Shown here piece after piece: positions 44,231-53,765 of a DNA stretch of 64,000 bases (positions within the stretch are counted from its first letter, which is position 1; each line of letters opens with the position of its first letter). The notes below the pieces were generated by a model. It saw nothing but the letters and a program-made list of their open reading frames with translations, searched no databases and had not been told where the DNA came from. The stretch is taken from the NCBI GenBank assembly GCA_002309695.1, contig DBXV01000008.1, forward strand, positions 47,843 to 111,842, read 5' to 3'. Position numbers and translations under genes: made by a program. The stretch comes from Myxococcales bacterium UBA1203 (lineage in GTDB: Bacteria > Myxococcota > Myxococcia > Myxococcales > UBA5297).

Positions 44231-45088
44231 ATGGCCGCGACGCTTTTTCTGGTGGGAACGCCCATCGGCAACCTGGAAGACATGAGCTTCCGGGCGGTGG
44301 AGACGCTGAAATCGGTCCCAGTCATTATTGCCGAGGACACGCGCCGCACCCGCATTCTCTGTGACCGCTTCGGCATCGGCGCCAGGCTGGTTTCCATGCC
44401 GGCGTTCAGCGAGAGCGAGCGTGCTGATGGCCTTGTCCGCGGGCTTCTGGACAGCGGTGAGAGCTGGGCCATGGTCAGCGACGCGGGGATGCCCGGCATC
44501 AGCGATCCGGGGAGTTTTCTCGTCGAAACCGCAGTGGCGCAGGGCATTCAGGTGGTGCCCATTCCCGGTGCGTCCGCTGTGGTCACGGCGCTGGCGGCTT
44601 CGGGCCTGCCCACTGCGCGGTTTTACTTCGCGGGTTTTCTGCCTCGGAAAGGGGAGCACCGGCGCCGGCTGCTGAATGAGCTGAAGCGGCTGACCGCGAC
44701 CATCGTCATCTATGAATCGCCGGAGCGGCTGGGCGCGACGCTGGAAGAACTGAGGGACGAGTGGGGCGAGCGGCGGGCCGTGGTGTCCCGGGAGCTGACA
44801 AAGCTGCACGAGGAGTTTGTCCGGGGGACGCTGGGCAGTCTGGCGGAGCGCTTCAAAGACAAGCCCCGGGGCGAAATCACGCTGCTTGTGGAGGGGCTTC
44901 ATGCCGATGCTGAAGAGGGGAGCGCCCTGGACGATGAGGCGCTTCGCCGGGAGATTCTCCGGCGCCTCCAGCAGGGGGACACGTCGGCCAGAGACATTGC
45001 CCGTGAGCTGGCAGAGGTCAGCGGCAGGAAGAAAAACGAGCTTTACGCGATGGTGCTGAGCGTCCGGGAATCGGCCGCGGACACCTAG
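44231..45088 (+). CDS. rsmI: 16S rRNA (cytidine-1402-2'-O)-methyltransferase
   Basis: From ATG 44231 the product is 285 residues. It is a tetrapyrrole-methylase-fold enzyme: ATLFLVGTPIGNLEDMSFRA at the start, IAEDTRRTRILCDRFGI, VSDAGMPGISDPGSFLV, VVPIPGASAVVTALAASGLPT and FAGFLPRKGEHRRRLL. It methylates C1402 in the 30S decoding centre together with RsmH. In-frame starts further upstream (44117, 44192) would add residues not seen in the family. It shares direction with yraN, a common pairing in bacteria, and ends at a bidirectional terminator. Confidence 0.93.
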   Translation: MAATLFLVGTPIGNLEDMSFRAVETLKSVPVIIAEDTRRTRILCDRFGIGARLVSMPAFSESERADGLVRGLLDSGESWAMVSDAGMPGISDPGSFLVETAVAQGIQVVPIPGASAVVTALAASGLPTARFYFAGFLPRKGEHRRRLLNELKRLTATIVIYESPERLGATLEELRDEWGERRAVVSRELTKLHEEFVRGTLGSLAERFKDKPRGEITLLVEGLHADAEEGSALDDEALRREILRRLQQGDTSARDIARELAEVSGRKKNELYAMVLSVRESAADT

Positions 45089-45105
45089 AAAATCCCGGCT
45101 GCAAA

Positions 45106-45142
45106 AAAGCCCCGGCGGAGCGTCTGTCTCCACCGGGGCTTT
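45106..45142. terminator. Bidirectional terminator between rsmI and pckG
   Basis: A perfect 15-bp stem (AAAGCCCCGGCGGAG at 45106-45120 with its complement at 45128-45142), loop of seven bases, with T-rich sequence on both strands. It serves two convergent genes. Confidence 0.92.
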
Positions 45143-45172
45143 CGTTTTTCAGCTCAGAAGCGGGCGGTGAGG

Positions 45173-46966
45173 TCAGCCGAGGCGCTTCTTGATGTTCTCC
45201 AGCTCAGCACGGAGCGCCGCGGGGATGCGGTCGCCGAACTTGGCGTAGAACTCCTCGACGCCCTTGACCTCGCGCTTCCAGCCCTCGACGTCCACCTTGG
45301 TGATTTCCGCCAGGGTTTCGGGGGCGATGTCGAGGCCCGTGGTGTCGATGGCGCCGGGCTTGGGAAGAATGCCGACGGCGGTCTTCACGCCCACGTCTTT
45401 GCCCTCGATGCGGTCAACGATGTACTTCAGGACGCGGCTGTTGTCGCCGTAGCCGGGCCACATGAAGTGGCCGTCCTTGTCCTTGCGGAACCAGTTCACG
45501 AAGAAAATCTTGGGGGCCTTGTCGCGGAGCTTCTTGCCCATCTCCAGCCAGTGTCCGAAGTAGTCGGCCATGTTGTAGCCGCAGAAGGGCAGCATCGCGA
45601 ACGGGTCGCGGCGGACGACGCCGACTTCGCCGATGTTGGCGGCGGTGGTCTCCGAGCCCGTGGACGAGCCCATGAAGACGCCGTGCTCCCAGCTGAGGGA
45701 TTCATTGACCAGCGGGATGGTGTTGGGGCGGCGGCCGCCGAAGAGGATGGCGCTGATGGGAACGCCGGCGGGATTCTCCCAGTCGGGGTCAATGACGGGG
45801 CACTGCTTGGCGGGCGCGGTGAAGCGGGCGTTGGGGTGGGCGCCGGGGGTGCCGGAATCCACCGTCCACTCGTTGCCGTGCCAGTCGATGCCCTTGGCGG
45901 GGGCGTCGATGCCCATGCCCTCCCACCAGATGTCGCCGTCGGGGGTCAGCACGCAGTTGGTGAAGATGGAGTTCTTCTCGCAGGTGTGCAGTGCGTTGGG
46001 GTTGGACTTCATGGACGTGCCGGGGGCGACGCCGAAGAAGCCTGCCTCGGGGTTGACCGCGTAGAGACGGCCGTCATCGCCGATGCGCATCCAGGCGATG
46101 TCGTCGCCGCAGCAGGTGACCTTCCAGCCCTTCAGCGTGGGCAGCATCATGGCCAGATTGGTCTTGCCGCAGGCCGAGGGGAAGGCCGCCGCGATGTAGT
46201 ACTTCTTACCTTCGGGCGAGGTGAGGCAGAGGATGAGCATGTGCTCGGCCATCCAGCCTTCGTCGCGGGCCAGGACGGTGGCGATGCGCAGGGCCAGGCA
46301 CTTCTTGCCCAAGAGCGCGTTGCCGCCGTAGCCGGAGCCGTAGGACCAGATCATGCGGTCTTCGGGGAACTGGGAGATGTACTTCTGCTCGATGGGCGCG
46401 CAGGGCCACTTGCCGCCGTCGGTCTCGCCGTCGGCCAGGGGCTTGCCCACAGAGTGCAGGCAGGGAACGAAGTCGCCGTTCTCACCCATGAAGTCGAGGA
46501 CGGCCTGGCCCATGCGGGTCATGATGCGCATGTTCGCGACGACGTAAGGCGAGTCGGTGATTTCCACGCCGATCTTGGAGACGGGGGAGCCCAAGGGGCC
46601 CATGGAGAAGGGAATCACGTAGAGGGTGCGGCCCTTCATGCAGCCCTTGTAGAGATCGGTCATGGTCTTCTTCAGCTCGACGGGATCGATCCAGTTGTTG
46701 GTGGGGCCGGCGTCGTCCTTGTTCTTCGAGGCGATAAAGGTGCGCTTCTCCACGCGGGCCACGTCGCTGGGGTCAGAGCGGAAGAGGTAGCAGCCGGGCT
46801 TCTTCGCGGGGTTCAGCTTGATGGCGAGCCCGCTCTTCACCATGCCCTCGCACAGGGCGTCGTATTCTTCCTGCGAGCCGTCGCACCAGTGAATCTTGTC
46901 AGGGGTGCAGAGCGCGGCGATTTCTTTGACCCAAGCGTTCAGCTTGGCGTTTTTGCATTCAGCCAT
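45173..46966 (-). CDS. pckG: Phosphoenolpyruvate carboxykinase (GTP)
   Basis: The start is ATG 46966, with AAGGAG about ten bases upstream; a GTG at 46987 is also in frame. The 597-residue protein is the GTP-dependent class (about 600 residues), which interconverts oxaloacetate and PEP. The kinase motif [13 protein letters not shown] carries the hyper-reactive Cys typical of [47 protein letters not shown] and the N-terminal substrate-binding [14 protein letters not shown] follow. It sits 121 bases downstream of larE on the same strand and has a weak promoter candidate in that gap. Confidence 0.97.
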   Translation of the reverse strand: MAECKNAKLNAWVKEIAALCTPDKIHWCDGSQEEYDALCEGMVKSGLAIKLNPAKKPGCYLFRSDPSDVARVEKRTFIASKNKDDAGPTNNWIDPVELKKTMTDLYKGCMKGRTLYVIPFSMGPLGSPVSKIGVEITDSPYVVANMRIMTRMGQAVLDFMGENGDFVPCLHSVGKPLADGETDGGKWPCAPIEQKYISQFPEDRMIWSYGSGYGGNALLGKKCLALRIATVLARDEGWMAEHMLILCLTSPEGKKYYIAAAFPSACGKTNLAMMLPTLKGWKVTCCGDDIAWMRIGDDGRLYAVNPEAGFFGVAPGTSMKSNPNALHTCEKNSIFTNCVLTPDGDIWWEGMGIDAPAKGIDWHGNEWTVDSGTPGAHPNARFTAPAKQCPVIDPDWENPAGVPISAILFGGRRPNTIPLVNESLSWEHGVFMGSSTGSETTAANIGEVGVVRRDPFAMLPFCGYNMADYFGHWLEMGKKLRDKAPKIFFVNWFRKDKDGHFMWPGYGDNSRVLKYIVDRIEGKDVGVKTAVGILPKPGAIDTTGLDIAPETLAEITKVDVEGWKREVKGVEEFYAKFGDRIPAALRAELENIKKRLG

Positions 46967-47022
46967 TGGGTGAATCTCCTTCGTCACGAAAAGGGCAGGG
47001 GGACATCCCCCGCCTGAAAAAA

Positions 47023-47058
47023 GCGGCGCCTTTTACGCAGAACGAATGGGGCGGAAAC
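47023..47058 (-). promoter_or_regulatory. Weak promoter candidate of pckG
   Basis: Minus strand: GTTTCC (47058-47053), 17-bp spacer, TAAAAG (47035-47030), discriminator GCGCCGC (47029-47023). The -35 is poor; the discriminator fits the shared form. Confidence 0.3.
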
Positions 47059-47087
47059 GGCTTTTTTGAGGGCACTCTGTATCGCGC

Positions 47088-47921
47088 TCAGCCGTTCTGC
47101 CCCTTCCCGCTGTGCAGGCCCCTCAGGTCGAGGGAAATCGACGTGTAGCCCGCCCGAATGCCTGAATCGGCGATGAGGCTCCGCATGGCACTGGCAGAAG
47201 CCATGTCGATTTCGTCCTTCGGCACTTCGATGCGGATGCACTTGCCGGAGGCGTCCTCCCGGGCGCGGACATCGCTGAATCCCAGCGCGAGAAGCGCCTC
47301 CTCCAGCTTTTCGATGCGGCGGACGCGCTCATTGGTGACAGCTGTGCCTGTCGGAACCCTCGTGGCGAGGCAGGCGCGGGCAGGGGCATTCCACGAAGGA
47401 AGCCTGGCTGCTTTGGCCAGGGCGCGGACGACGACCTTTTCGATGCCCAGTTCGCGGAGGGGCGACTTCACGCCCAGCTCGGTGAGGGCCTTCATGCCGG
47501 GACGGTCGGTGCCGCTGTCGCTGGCATTGCTTCCGTCGAGCACATTGGAAATGCCCTGCGCGCGGGCCATGTCCGTGAGCCTGGCGAAGAGCGTCCGCTT
47601 GCAGAGGTAGCACCTGTCCGGACCGTTCTCGCGGAAGGCGCGCTCACCAAACATGTCCACCGAGGCGATGAGATGGCGGACGCCCAGACTCCGGGCGATT
47701 TCCGAGGCGCGCTTGAGCTCAAAGGCGGGCATTGTCCCTGTGTCGAAGGTGACGGCGATGGCGCGGCGGCCAAGGACTTTCGCGGCGCAGTGCAGGAGCA
47801 GGCTGCTGTCTGCCCCACCCGAAAAAGCCACAGCGGCGCCGTTCAGGGCCCGCATCCAGGTTTCAAGGCGGCCGGCGGCCTCATCCAGAGCATTCGTGGG
47901 GACAGTCGAGGGCGTCGTCAT
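47088..47921 (-). CDS. larE: ATP-dependent sacrificial sulfur transferase LarE
   Basis: ATG 47921 gives 277 residues. The PP-loop motif FSGGADSS is at 33-40 and a CYLC pair at 104-107 follows GPDR. Cys184 in APARACLATRVP corresponds to the cysteine that donates sulfur in Lactobacillus LarE. LarE thiolates the nicotinic-acid precursor of the nickel-pincer (NPN) cofactor of lactate racemase-type enzymes. LarB, LarC and LarA are not in the window, so the pathway must be completed elsewhere or the protein acts on another substrate. It is divergent from the inositol-phosphate synthase gene. Confidence 0.88.
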   Translation of the reverse strand: MTTPSTVPTNALDEAAGRLETWMRALNGAAVAFSGGADSSLLLHCAAKVLGRRAIAVTFDTGTMPAFELKRASEIARSLGVRHLIASVDMFGERAFRENGPDRCYLCKRTLFARLTDMARAQGISNVLDGSNASDSGTDRPGMKALTELGVKSPLRELGIEKVVVRALAKAARLPSWNAPARACLATRVPTGTAVTNERVRRIEKLEEALLALGFSDVRAREDASGKCIRIEVPKDEIDMASASAMRSLIADSGIRAGYTSISLDLRGLHSGKGQNG

Positions 47922-48052
47922 GTCAGTGCATCCTCCAGTGTCAGTGTGAGCAGTCGAAATTCGTGTCGGGGCAGGTCCGCGGAAAGCGAAGGGAAGAGCG
48001 CGGGAACAGCGGCCGATGCGAGACGGCGATACAATATGGGACGGGGCCCGGT

Positions 48053-48090
48053 TTGACGCAGTGCGGTCTTTCCTTGTTTGATTCGCCGCC
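48053..48090 (+). promoter_or_regulatory. Predicted promoter of inositol-phosphate synthase
   Basis: TTGACG (48053-48058), 18-bp spacer, TTTGAT (48077-48082), discriminator TCGCCGCC (48083-48090). The -10/discriminator combination closely matches the one before glmS. A leader of about 115 bases follows; an imperfect inverted repeat (AGCGGAAGACGT/ACGTTCGCGTCCTTCCGCTT arms, about 48131-48163) followed by TTTTTTC lies in it and could act as an attenuator. Confidence 0.45.
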
Positions 48091-48204
48091 TTTTTGAGCA
48101 GGACTTTTGGAAAAAGCGCCTGCGAATCCATGGCTGAGCGGAAGACGTTCGCGTCCTTCCGCTTTTTTTCATCCCCCAACCAAAGAATCAGAGGAATCAC
48201 CGAG

Positions 48205-49551
48205 ATGACTGAGTCGAATGTGAAGAGCGGCTGCAAAAAGCCCAGCGGCAAGCTGGCAGTTCTCACCATTGGCCTTGGAGCCGTCTCCACGACTTTCATG
48301 GCCGGCGTGGAGCTTTCGCGGAAGGGCCTGGGCAAGCCCATCGGCTCACTGACCCAGATGGGAACGGCGGCGTTCGGCAAGAATGACGTCTGCCAGAAGA
48401 AGATGATCAAGGAGCTGGTGCCGCTCGCAGACCTGAACGACCTCGTCTTCGGCGCCTGGGACGTGGTGGGCGAGGACGGCCTGACCGTGGCCCGCCGCTC
48501 TGCCGTCCTGAACGACAGGGACATCGCCGCCTGCGCGGACTTCCTCAAAGCCATCAAGCCGCGCCCCGGCATCCACGACCCCGCGTATGTGCGCGAGCTG
48601 CCCGTCGATAACGCGATGAAGGCTCAGACTGCCGCCGAGAAGGTCGCTCAGGTGCGCCAGGACATCCGGGAGATGAAGAAGGAGCTGGGGGCCGACCGCG
48701 CCGTCATGCTCTTCACGGCTTCGACCGAGAAGTACCACAAGCCGGGGAAAGCCCATGAGAGCCTCGCTGCCTTTGAGAAGGCCATCGCCGACAACGACCC
48801 GTCCATCAGCCCGACCATGATTTACATCTATGCCGGCATGCTGGAGGGCTGCCCCTTCATCAACGGCACGCCCAACTACTCGGTCGATCTGCCCGCCATT
48901 CAGGAGCTGGCCAAGAAGCAGTGCCTGCCCATGGGCGGCAAGGACCTCAAGAGCGGCCAGACGATGATGAAGACCGTGCTCGCGCCCGCCTTCAAGGCGC
49001 GGATGCTGGGGCTGCGCGGCTGGTTCAGCACCAACATTCTGGGCAACCGCGACGGCGAGGTTCTGAACGATCCCGAGGCCTTCCACTCCAAGGAAGTGAC
49101 CAAGACGGGCGTCCTCGACACCATCCTCGACCCCAACGAGTACCCCGACCTCTACGGCGACTATCACCACATGGTGCGCATCAATTATTACCGGCCGCGC
49201 GGCGACGAGAAGGAAGGCTGGGACAACATCGACATCATGGGCTGGCTTGGCTACCCCATGCAGATCAAGGTGAACTTCCTCTGCCGCGATTCGATTCTGG
49301 CCGCGCCGCTCTGCCTCGACCTCGTGCTGTTCATGGACTTCGCCCGCAATCAGGGCTGGCACGGCATCCAGGAGTGGCTCTCCTTCTACTTCAAGAGCCC
49401 CAACGTCCCGGCTGGCCACGTCCAGGAGAACGACCTGTTCATTCAGCTGACGCGCCTGAAGAACACGCTGAGAGTGGCGGCCGGTGAGGCGCCCATCACC
49501 CGCCTGGGCCTCGAGTATTACGGCGACGATCTGCCCGTCTGTGACAAGTGA
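48205..49551 (+). CDS. ino1: Inositol-3-phosphate synthase
   Basis: ATG 48205 with GAGGA upstream gives 448 residues. It is an NAD-dependent myo-inositol-phosphate synthase, which cyclises glucose 6-phosphate. Visible features are the nucleotide-binding start VLTIGLGAVSTTFMAGVE, NDLVFGAWDV, the active-site segment GGKDLKSGQTMMKTVLAPAF (catalytic Lys residues), NILGNRDGEVL and the C-terminal GYPMQIKVNFLCRDSILAAPLCLDL. The next gene is a phosphatidylinositol-phosphate-synthase homologue, so the inositol phosphate is most likely made for phospholipid. A terminator follows, yet the downstream genes keep the same orientation. Confidence 0.96.
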   Translation: MTESNVKSGCKKPSGKLAVLTIGLGAVSTTFMAGVELSRKGLGKPIGSLTQMGTAAFGKNDVCQKKMIKELVPLADLNDLVFGAWDVVGEDGLTVARRSAVLNDRDIAACADFLKAIKPRPGIHDPAYVRELPVDNAMKAQTAAEKVAQVRQDIREMKKELGADRAVMLFTASTEKYHKPGKAHESLAAFEKAIADNDPSISPTMIYIYAGMLEGCPFINGTPNYSVDLPAIQELAKKQCLPMGGKDLKSGQTMMKTVLAPAFKARMLGLRGWFSTNILGNRDGEVLNDPEAFHSKEVTKTGVLDTILDPNEYPDLYGDYHHMVRINYYRPRGDEKEGWDNIDIMGWLGYPMQIKVNFLCRDSILAAPLCLDLVLFMDFARNQGWHGIQEWLSFYFKSPNVPAGHVQENDLFIQLTRLKNTLRVAAGEAPITRLGLEYYGDDLPVCDK

Positions 49552-49574
49552 GCCGCTGAGTTTTGCTTCTTTCC

Positions 49575-49613
49575 GAAGCCCGTCCGCCGGTTTCCGTCGG
49601 GCGGGCTTCTTTG
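49575..49613 (+). terminator. Terminator-like hairpin after ino1
   Basis: A 12-bp stem with one G-T pair (49575-49586 with 49598-49609) is followed by TTTG. The T-run is short, so read-through into the next gene is plausible. Confidence 0.6.
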
Positions 49614-49711
49614 ATTCAGGGCCAGGCTGTTCGTTCAGCCGCTTTGTTCCTTAGTTTTGGGAGCGGGCAGGAACGAACGCGCGCCGGGCCATTTTCTCAG
49701 GAGACGTCCCA

Positions 49712-51085
49712 ATGGACAGCGTGGTCAGCCTGATTACCGGCGAGGGACTTTCGCCCGAAATGCGCGTCTGGTCCGCCCTGCTGCCGACCCTTCTGGTCTC
49801 GGCCTACTTCATCGTCGGCATGATTATCTGGTCCATCAAATGCGCCCTCTTCGGGGTGGAGAAGGATCAGGAGACGCTGAAGCGCGGCAGCACCAAAATC
49901 ATGGGGTTCTACCTGAGGCACTACTACTTCTGGCTGACCCGCCCCATCTGGGGTTTTTTCTACAAGATGCGGGTGCCTCCCACGTGCGTCACCACGCTGT
50001 CCGGGCTCATCGGCGCCGCCAGCGGCATCGCGGCGGCGGCGGGGCGCTTCTCTCTGGCCGGCTGGCTCTTCATCTTCTCGGGGATGCTGGACACCTTCGA
50101 CGGGCGTCTGGCGCGTTCGCGCGGCCTCTCGACGACCTGGGGCGCTGCGATTGACTCGACCCTCGATCGCTATGCCGACTTCGCGCTCCTCATGGGCATG
50201 GCCTGGTACTATCGGGCCGACGGCTGGCCGCTCGTGACCTGTCTCTTCATGATGATGGGCGTGGCCCTCGTGCCCTACATCCGCGCCCGCGGCGAGGCGC
50301 TGGGCGTCAAGGTCACGGGCGGCCTCATGCAGCGTCCCGAGCGGACGATGTATCTGGGGGCAGCCCTGGGCTTAAGCCCTGTGTTCAACGCGATTTTCTG
50401 GCCCGACGAGCCCGCCCATTCGCCGCACCGCGTGGCCGCCGTCATGCTCGTCATCGTCACGCTCATCACCAACTGGACGGCCCTCACGCGCCTCTACACG
50501 CTGGTGGACGCGCTGAAGCACGGACGCGATGCGACGGCCAAGACCGAAGAGGAAAAGAAGGCGGATGCGGCCGAGCGCTCCACGGTCCGCAAGATGGGGC
50601 TCAACATCGCGGCGGCCGTCATCGCCACGGGCGTGGACTTCGCCGTGGTCATGGCACTCGTCCATTCGATCCCCTGGTTCCGCAATTCGGAGGGCTTTGC
50701 CACGGCGGTGGGCTGTGTGGCCGGCGGCATCGTGAATTTCATCCTCAACCGGATTGTCACCTTCCGCTCCAAGGACGCGGTGGCGCCTCAGGCCCTGCGC
50801 TATTTCGGCGTCAGCCTGTGTTCCATGCTGTGGAACTCGCTGGGCGTCTCGCTGTGCCTGTCGCTCGCCCGCTCGGTCGGCGTGGAGACCGGCAAGGGAA
50901 CCATCGCTCTGACAGTGGCGTGGTGGTGCGTGCGCGGCCTGGTGTTCCTGCTGTGGAACTACCCGTTCCAGAGCATGTACGTCTTCGGCGACGGCGAGAA
51001 GATGGCCAAAGCGGTGGCAGAGGAAGAGGCCGCGAAAGCCGCGGCTGCGGCTCAGGCGGCATCGTCCGAAAAGAGCGGCGCCTGA
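49712..51085 (+). CDS. CDP-alcohol phosphatidyltransferase (phosphatidylinositol-phosphate synthase type) fused to a GtrA-like domain
   Basis: The 457-residue membrane protein has two parts. The first is a CDP-alcohol phosphotransferase with the full signature: Asp127, Asp130-Gly131, Ala134-Arg135, Gly144, Asp148, Asp152. It is followed by RARGEALGVKVTGGLMQRPER, the form found in actinobacterial phosphatidylinositol-phosphate synthases. From about residue 305 the chain continues into a four-helix GtrA-like domain (VDFAVVMALVHSIP, VNFILNRIVTFRS, ALRYFGVSLCSMLWNSLGV, FLLWNYPFQSMYVF), a family linked to movement of polyprenyl-phosphate sugars. It presumably joins CDP-diacylglycerol to inositol phosphate. 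The order ino1 then this gene supports that. A charged Ala/Lys/Glu tail ends the protein. Confidence 0.85.
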   Translation: MDSVVSLITGEGLSPEMRVWSALLPTLLVSAYFIVGMIIWSIKCALFGVEKDQETLKRGSTKIMGFYLRHYYFWLTRPIWGFFYKMRVPPTCVTTLSGLIGAASGIAAAAGRFSLAGWLFIFSGMLDTFDGRLARSRGLSTTWGAAIDSTLDRYADFALLMGMAWYYRADGWPLVTCLFMMMGVALVPYIRARGEALGVKVTGGLMQRPERTMYLGAALGLSPVFNAIFWPDEPAHSPHRVAAVMLVIVTLITNWTALTRLYTLVDALKHGRDATAKTEEEKKADAAERSTVRKMGLNIAAAVIATGVDFAVVMALVHSIPWFRNSEGFATAVGCVAGGIVNFILNRIVTFRSKDAVAPQALRYFGVSLCSMLWNSLGVSLCLSLARSVGVETGKGTIALTVAWWCVRGLVFLLWNYPFQSMYVFGDGEKMAKAVAEEEAAKAAAAAQAASSEKSGA

Positions 51086-51208
51086 ACCTGCGGCTGATTC
51101 TTTTGGGAACGCGTTCGTTCTTGCGGTTTTCCCTCGGACCGGCAGTGGCGCCGCCGCTCAGCTGCCTTCGGGCGGCGGCCCTCGTTTCCGGCTTTTGAAA
51201 GGTGCCCC

Positions 51209-53659
51209 ATGTCCGATCCGAAATGGATGGCGAAAGTCGATTTCACCGTGGGTCAGGCGGCGGCCTGGACCTACCGCAACGCCATTCGCGCTCTTGCGGC
51301 CGCGGCGCTCCTCACACTGATCGGCTTTGCCCTGTCCACGCGGCTGACGCTGAACGCCGACATGTCGAGCCTTCTGCCCGAGACGTTTGAGAGCGTGAAG
51401 GACCTCGCCGTCCTCCGGGAGAAGTTCGGCGGCATGGGCTACGTGGTCGTGGTGGGCCAGGGTGCGCAGCCGGACGTGCTGCGCCGTTTTGCCGACGACA
51501 TGGCGGCGGGCATCGGGAAGCTGGAGGGCATCCGCTTCGTCGAATACCGGCGGGCGTCCGACTTCTTTGCCGACCGGGCGCTCTACTACATGTCCGTGGA
51601 CGACCTTTCCGCCGTGCGCGGCCGCATTAAGGCCCGGGAAAAGTACGAGCGGCGGATGAAGAACCCCATGTTCGTCAAGCTCGACGACGAAGAGCCGCCC
51701 TCGCTCGATATGAGCGACATCACGGACAAGTACGCGGGCAGCTCTCAGGACCGGCTGGCGGGCGACGGCGAGCGCTATTACCTCGACGCCAAAGAAGGTC
51801 TGGTGGCGCTTCTGGCCAAGCCCGCGGGGACTTCCGTCGATCTGGACTACGCCAAGGAGATTGTCGGCAGAGTCGAGTCGTTCGTGAGGTCTCAGGACCT
51901 GTCCCGCTATCCGGGGCTCAGGGTGTCGATGAGCGGCACCTACAAGAAGAAAATCGACCAGCAGGAGCAGATTACCGCCGACGTGGCCATGGCCTCGTCA
52001 TTGGCCATGCTGATGATGGTGCTCTATCTGGCGTTTCACTTCCGCAGCCTGATGGGCATCGCCCTCGTGATTGGCCCCACCACGGCCGGCCTCTTCTGGA
52101 CTTATGGCTTCGTGGCCGTCGCCTACGGGCAGGTGAACCTGCTCACCGCTTTTCTAGGCGCCATTCTCGGCGGCCTCGGGACTGAGCACGGGATTCACAT
52201 CTTTGGCCGCTACACGGCGCTGCGGAGCGAGGGGCTTTCGGGCGAGGACGCCATGCGCGAGGCCTTCGTCCACACCGGCGGCTCCGCCCTCATTTCTTCG
52301 CTCGTGGCCGCGCTCACCTTTGCCAGCCTGACGATTTCCGATTTCAGCGCCTTCCGGGAGTTCGGCGCCATCGCCGCCGTGGGCATGGTGGTCATCGTCT
52401 TCGCCTACATCCTGATTTACCCCGCCACGATTGGTGTCGCCGCCCGCTTCGGGTGGGAGCCCAAGTCGCGGGAGGCCATTTCCGGCGCGCGGAGCGAGCT
52501 GTCGCGCATCCTTCCGCGGCACTCCCGAGGCGTCGCTGCCGTCATGGCCGTCGTTCTGGCGCTGCTCATGGTGCGCATTCCCAACACCCACTTCGACTAC
52601 AACCTGGGCACCCTCGAAGACAGCAGCCTGCCCTCGTTCCAGCTCGACCAGAAGGTGAACCGGATTCTGGGCTACTCGCAGACGCCTCTCGTGCTGTTCA
52701 CCGACAACAGCGCTGAGGAGCGGGCTCTGGTGGACCAGCTGAACGCCAAGAAGAAGGCGCTGGGCAGCGCCTCGACCATCGACTTCGCCGCCGCGCTGGA
52801 TGACCTGGTGCCGCCGGAGCAGGAGGCCAAGAAGGAGATTCTGGCGGACATCAGCCGGACGCTGAAAAAGGTGAAGCGGGACAGCCTGGACCAGAAGACT
52901 GCCGCCGCCTTCGATGACCTGAAGCGCATGGCCGCGGCCGAACCCTTCACCCGTGCGGACATTCCCGAGTCGGTCCGGCGTCAGTTCGAGGGGGTGGCCG
53001 GCGACGGCGGCTTCGTTCTGGCGTTTCCCGGAATCAGCCTGAGCGACGGCGCGAAAGTGACGCATCTGGCTCAGGAGGTGCGCGGTCTGGAGCTGCCCGA
53101 CATGGACGGCCGGCCATCCGGCAAGCGCATCAGCGCCGTCGGCGAAGCGCTTATTCTGGCGGACATCATCGACATGGTGACGCGCGAGGCGGGGCCCGTG
53201 CTCATCGCCGCCATCGTCCTCGTGCTTCTGGCCATGTGGCTGACCATGGGCTCGCTCAAATCATCGGTGATTTGCATGCTGCCCACTGTGGTCTCCATTC
53301 TGGGACTGGTGGGGCTGATGGATTACGCGGGCATCGAGTTCAATTTCCTCAACATCGTCGCCATCCCCATCCTCATCGGCACCACCGTGGACGCGGGCGT
53401 CCATCTCATCAGCCGCTTCGGCGAGAGCAGCGGCACAGAGGAGGACTTCTCCGCGGTGTATGCAGAGACGGGACGCGCCATCTGCGGCGGACTCATCACC
53501 AGCGCCGTGGGCTTCGGCGCCATGATCATCGCCGACCATCCGGGACTCGCCTCGCTGGGCAAACTGACCATCCTGGGCTTCGCGCTGAATTTGGTGGTGA
53601 TGCTGCTGGCCTTCCCCGCGCTGCTCATCATGCGCAGGCGGGGCAAAGCGCATTTTTGA
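51209..53659 (+). CDS. MMPL/RND-family transporter (HpnN-like)
   Basis: The 816-residue protein has the RND/MMPL layout: one helix near 26-45, a large periplasmic loop, a six-helix bundle (about 250-420), a second loop and a second bundle (about 650-810). Typical segments are AFLGAILGGLGTEHGIHIFGRY and NIVAIPILIGTTVDAGVHLISRFGE, the paired helices that hold the proton-relay residues. Members of this branch (HpnN, MmpL) move hydrophobic lipids such as hopanoids or glycolipids to the outer membrane. It follows the lipid synthase by 123 bases and precedes mlaC by 106, so inositol-lipid export is a reasonable guess, not shown by sequence alone. Confidence 0.88.
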   Translation: MSDPKWMAKVDFTVGQAAAWTYRNAIRALAAAALLTLIGFALSTRLTLNADMSSLLPETFESVKDLAVLREKFGGMGYVVVVGQGAQPDVLRRFADDMAAGIGKLEGIRFVEYRRASDFFADRALYYMSVDDLSAVRGRIKAREKYERRMKNPMFVKLDDEEPPSLDMSDITDKYAGSSQDRLAGDGERYYLDAKEGLVALLAKPAGTSVDLDYAKEIVGRVESFVRSQDLSRYPGLRVSMSGTYKKKIDQQEQITADVAMASSLAMLMMVLYLAFHFRSLMGIALVIGPTTAGLFWTYGFVAVAYGQVNLLTAFLGAILGGLGTEHGIHIFGRYTALRSEGLSGEDAMREAFVHTGGSALISSLVAALTFASLTISDFSAFREFGAIAAVGMVVIVFAYILIYPATIGVAARFGWEPKSREAISGARSELSRILPRHSRGVAAVMAVVLALLMVRIPNTHFDYNLGTLEDSSLPSFQLDQKVNRILGYSQTPLVLFTDNSAEERALVDQLNAKKKALGSASTIDFAAALDDLVPPEQEAKKEILADISRTLKKVKRDSLDQKTAAAFDDLKRMAAAEPFTRADIPESVRRQFEGVAGDGGFVLAFPGISLSDGAKVTHLAQEVRGLELPDMDGRPSGKRISAVGEALILADIIDMVTREAGPVLIAAIVLVLLAMWLTMGSLKSSVICMLPTVVSILGLVGLMDYAGIEFNFLNIVAIPILIGTTVDAGVHLISRFGESSGTEEDFSAVYAETGRAICGGLITSAVGFGAMIIADHPGLASLGKLTILGFALNLVVMLLAFPALLIMRRRGKAHF

Positions 53660-53765
53660 ACGCCCGTCCCACATTCCCAGCCAACCAAACTGAAACCGAA
53701 CACGAACAGGCCGGACGCCGCGGGGCTTTTGAAGCTGCCCGGCGCCGCATCCAAGGAGGCACGTG

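Noticed and set aside
45167..47017. Plus-strand open frame of 616 codons opposite pckG
   Set aside because: Shadow of pckG; Gly/Val/Ala/Asp-rich without motifs.
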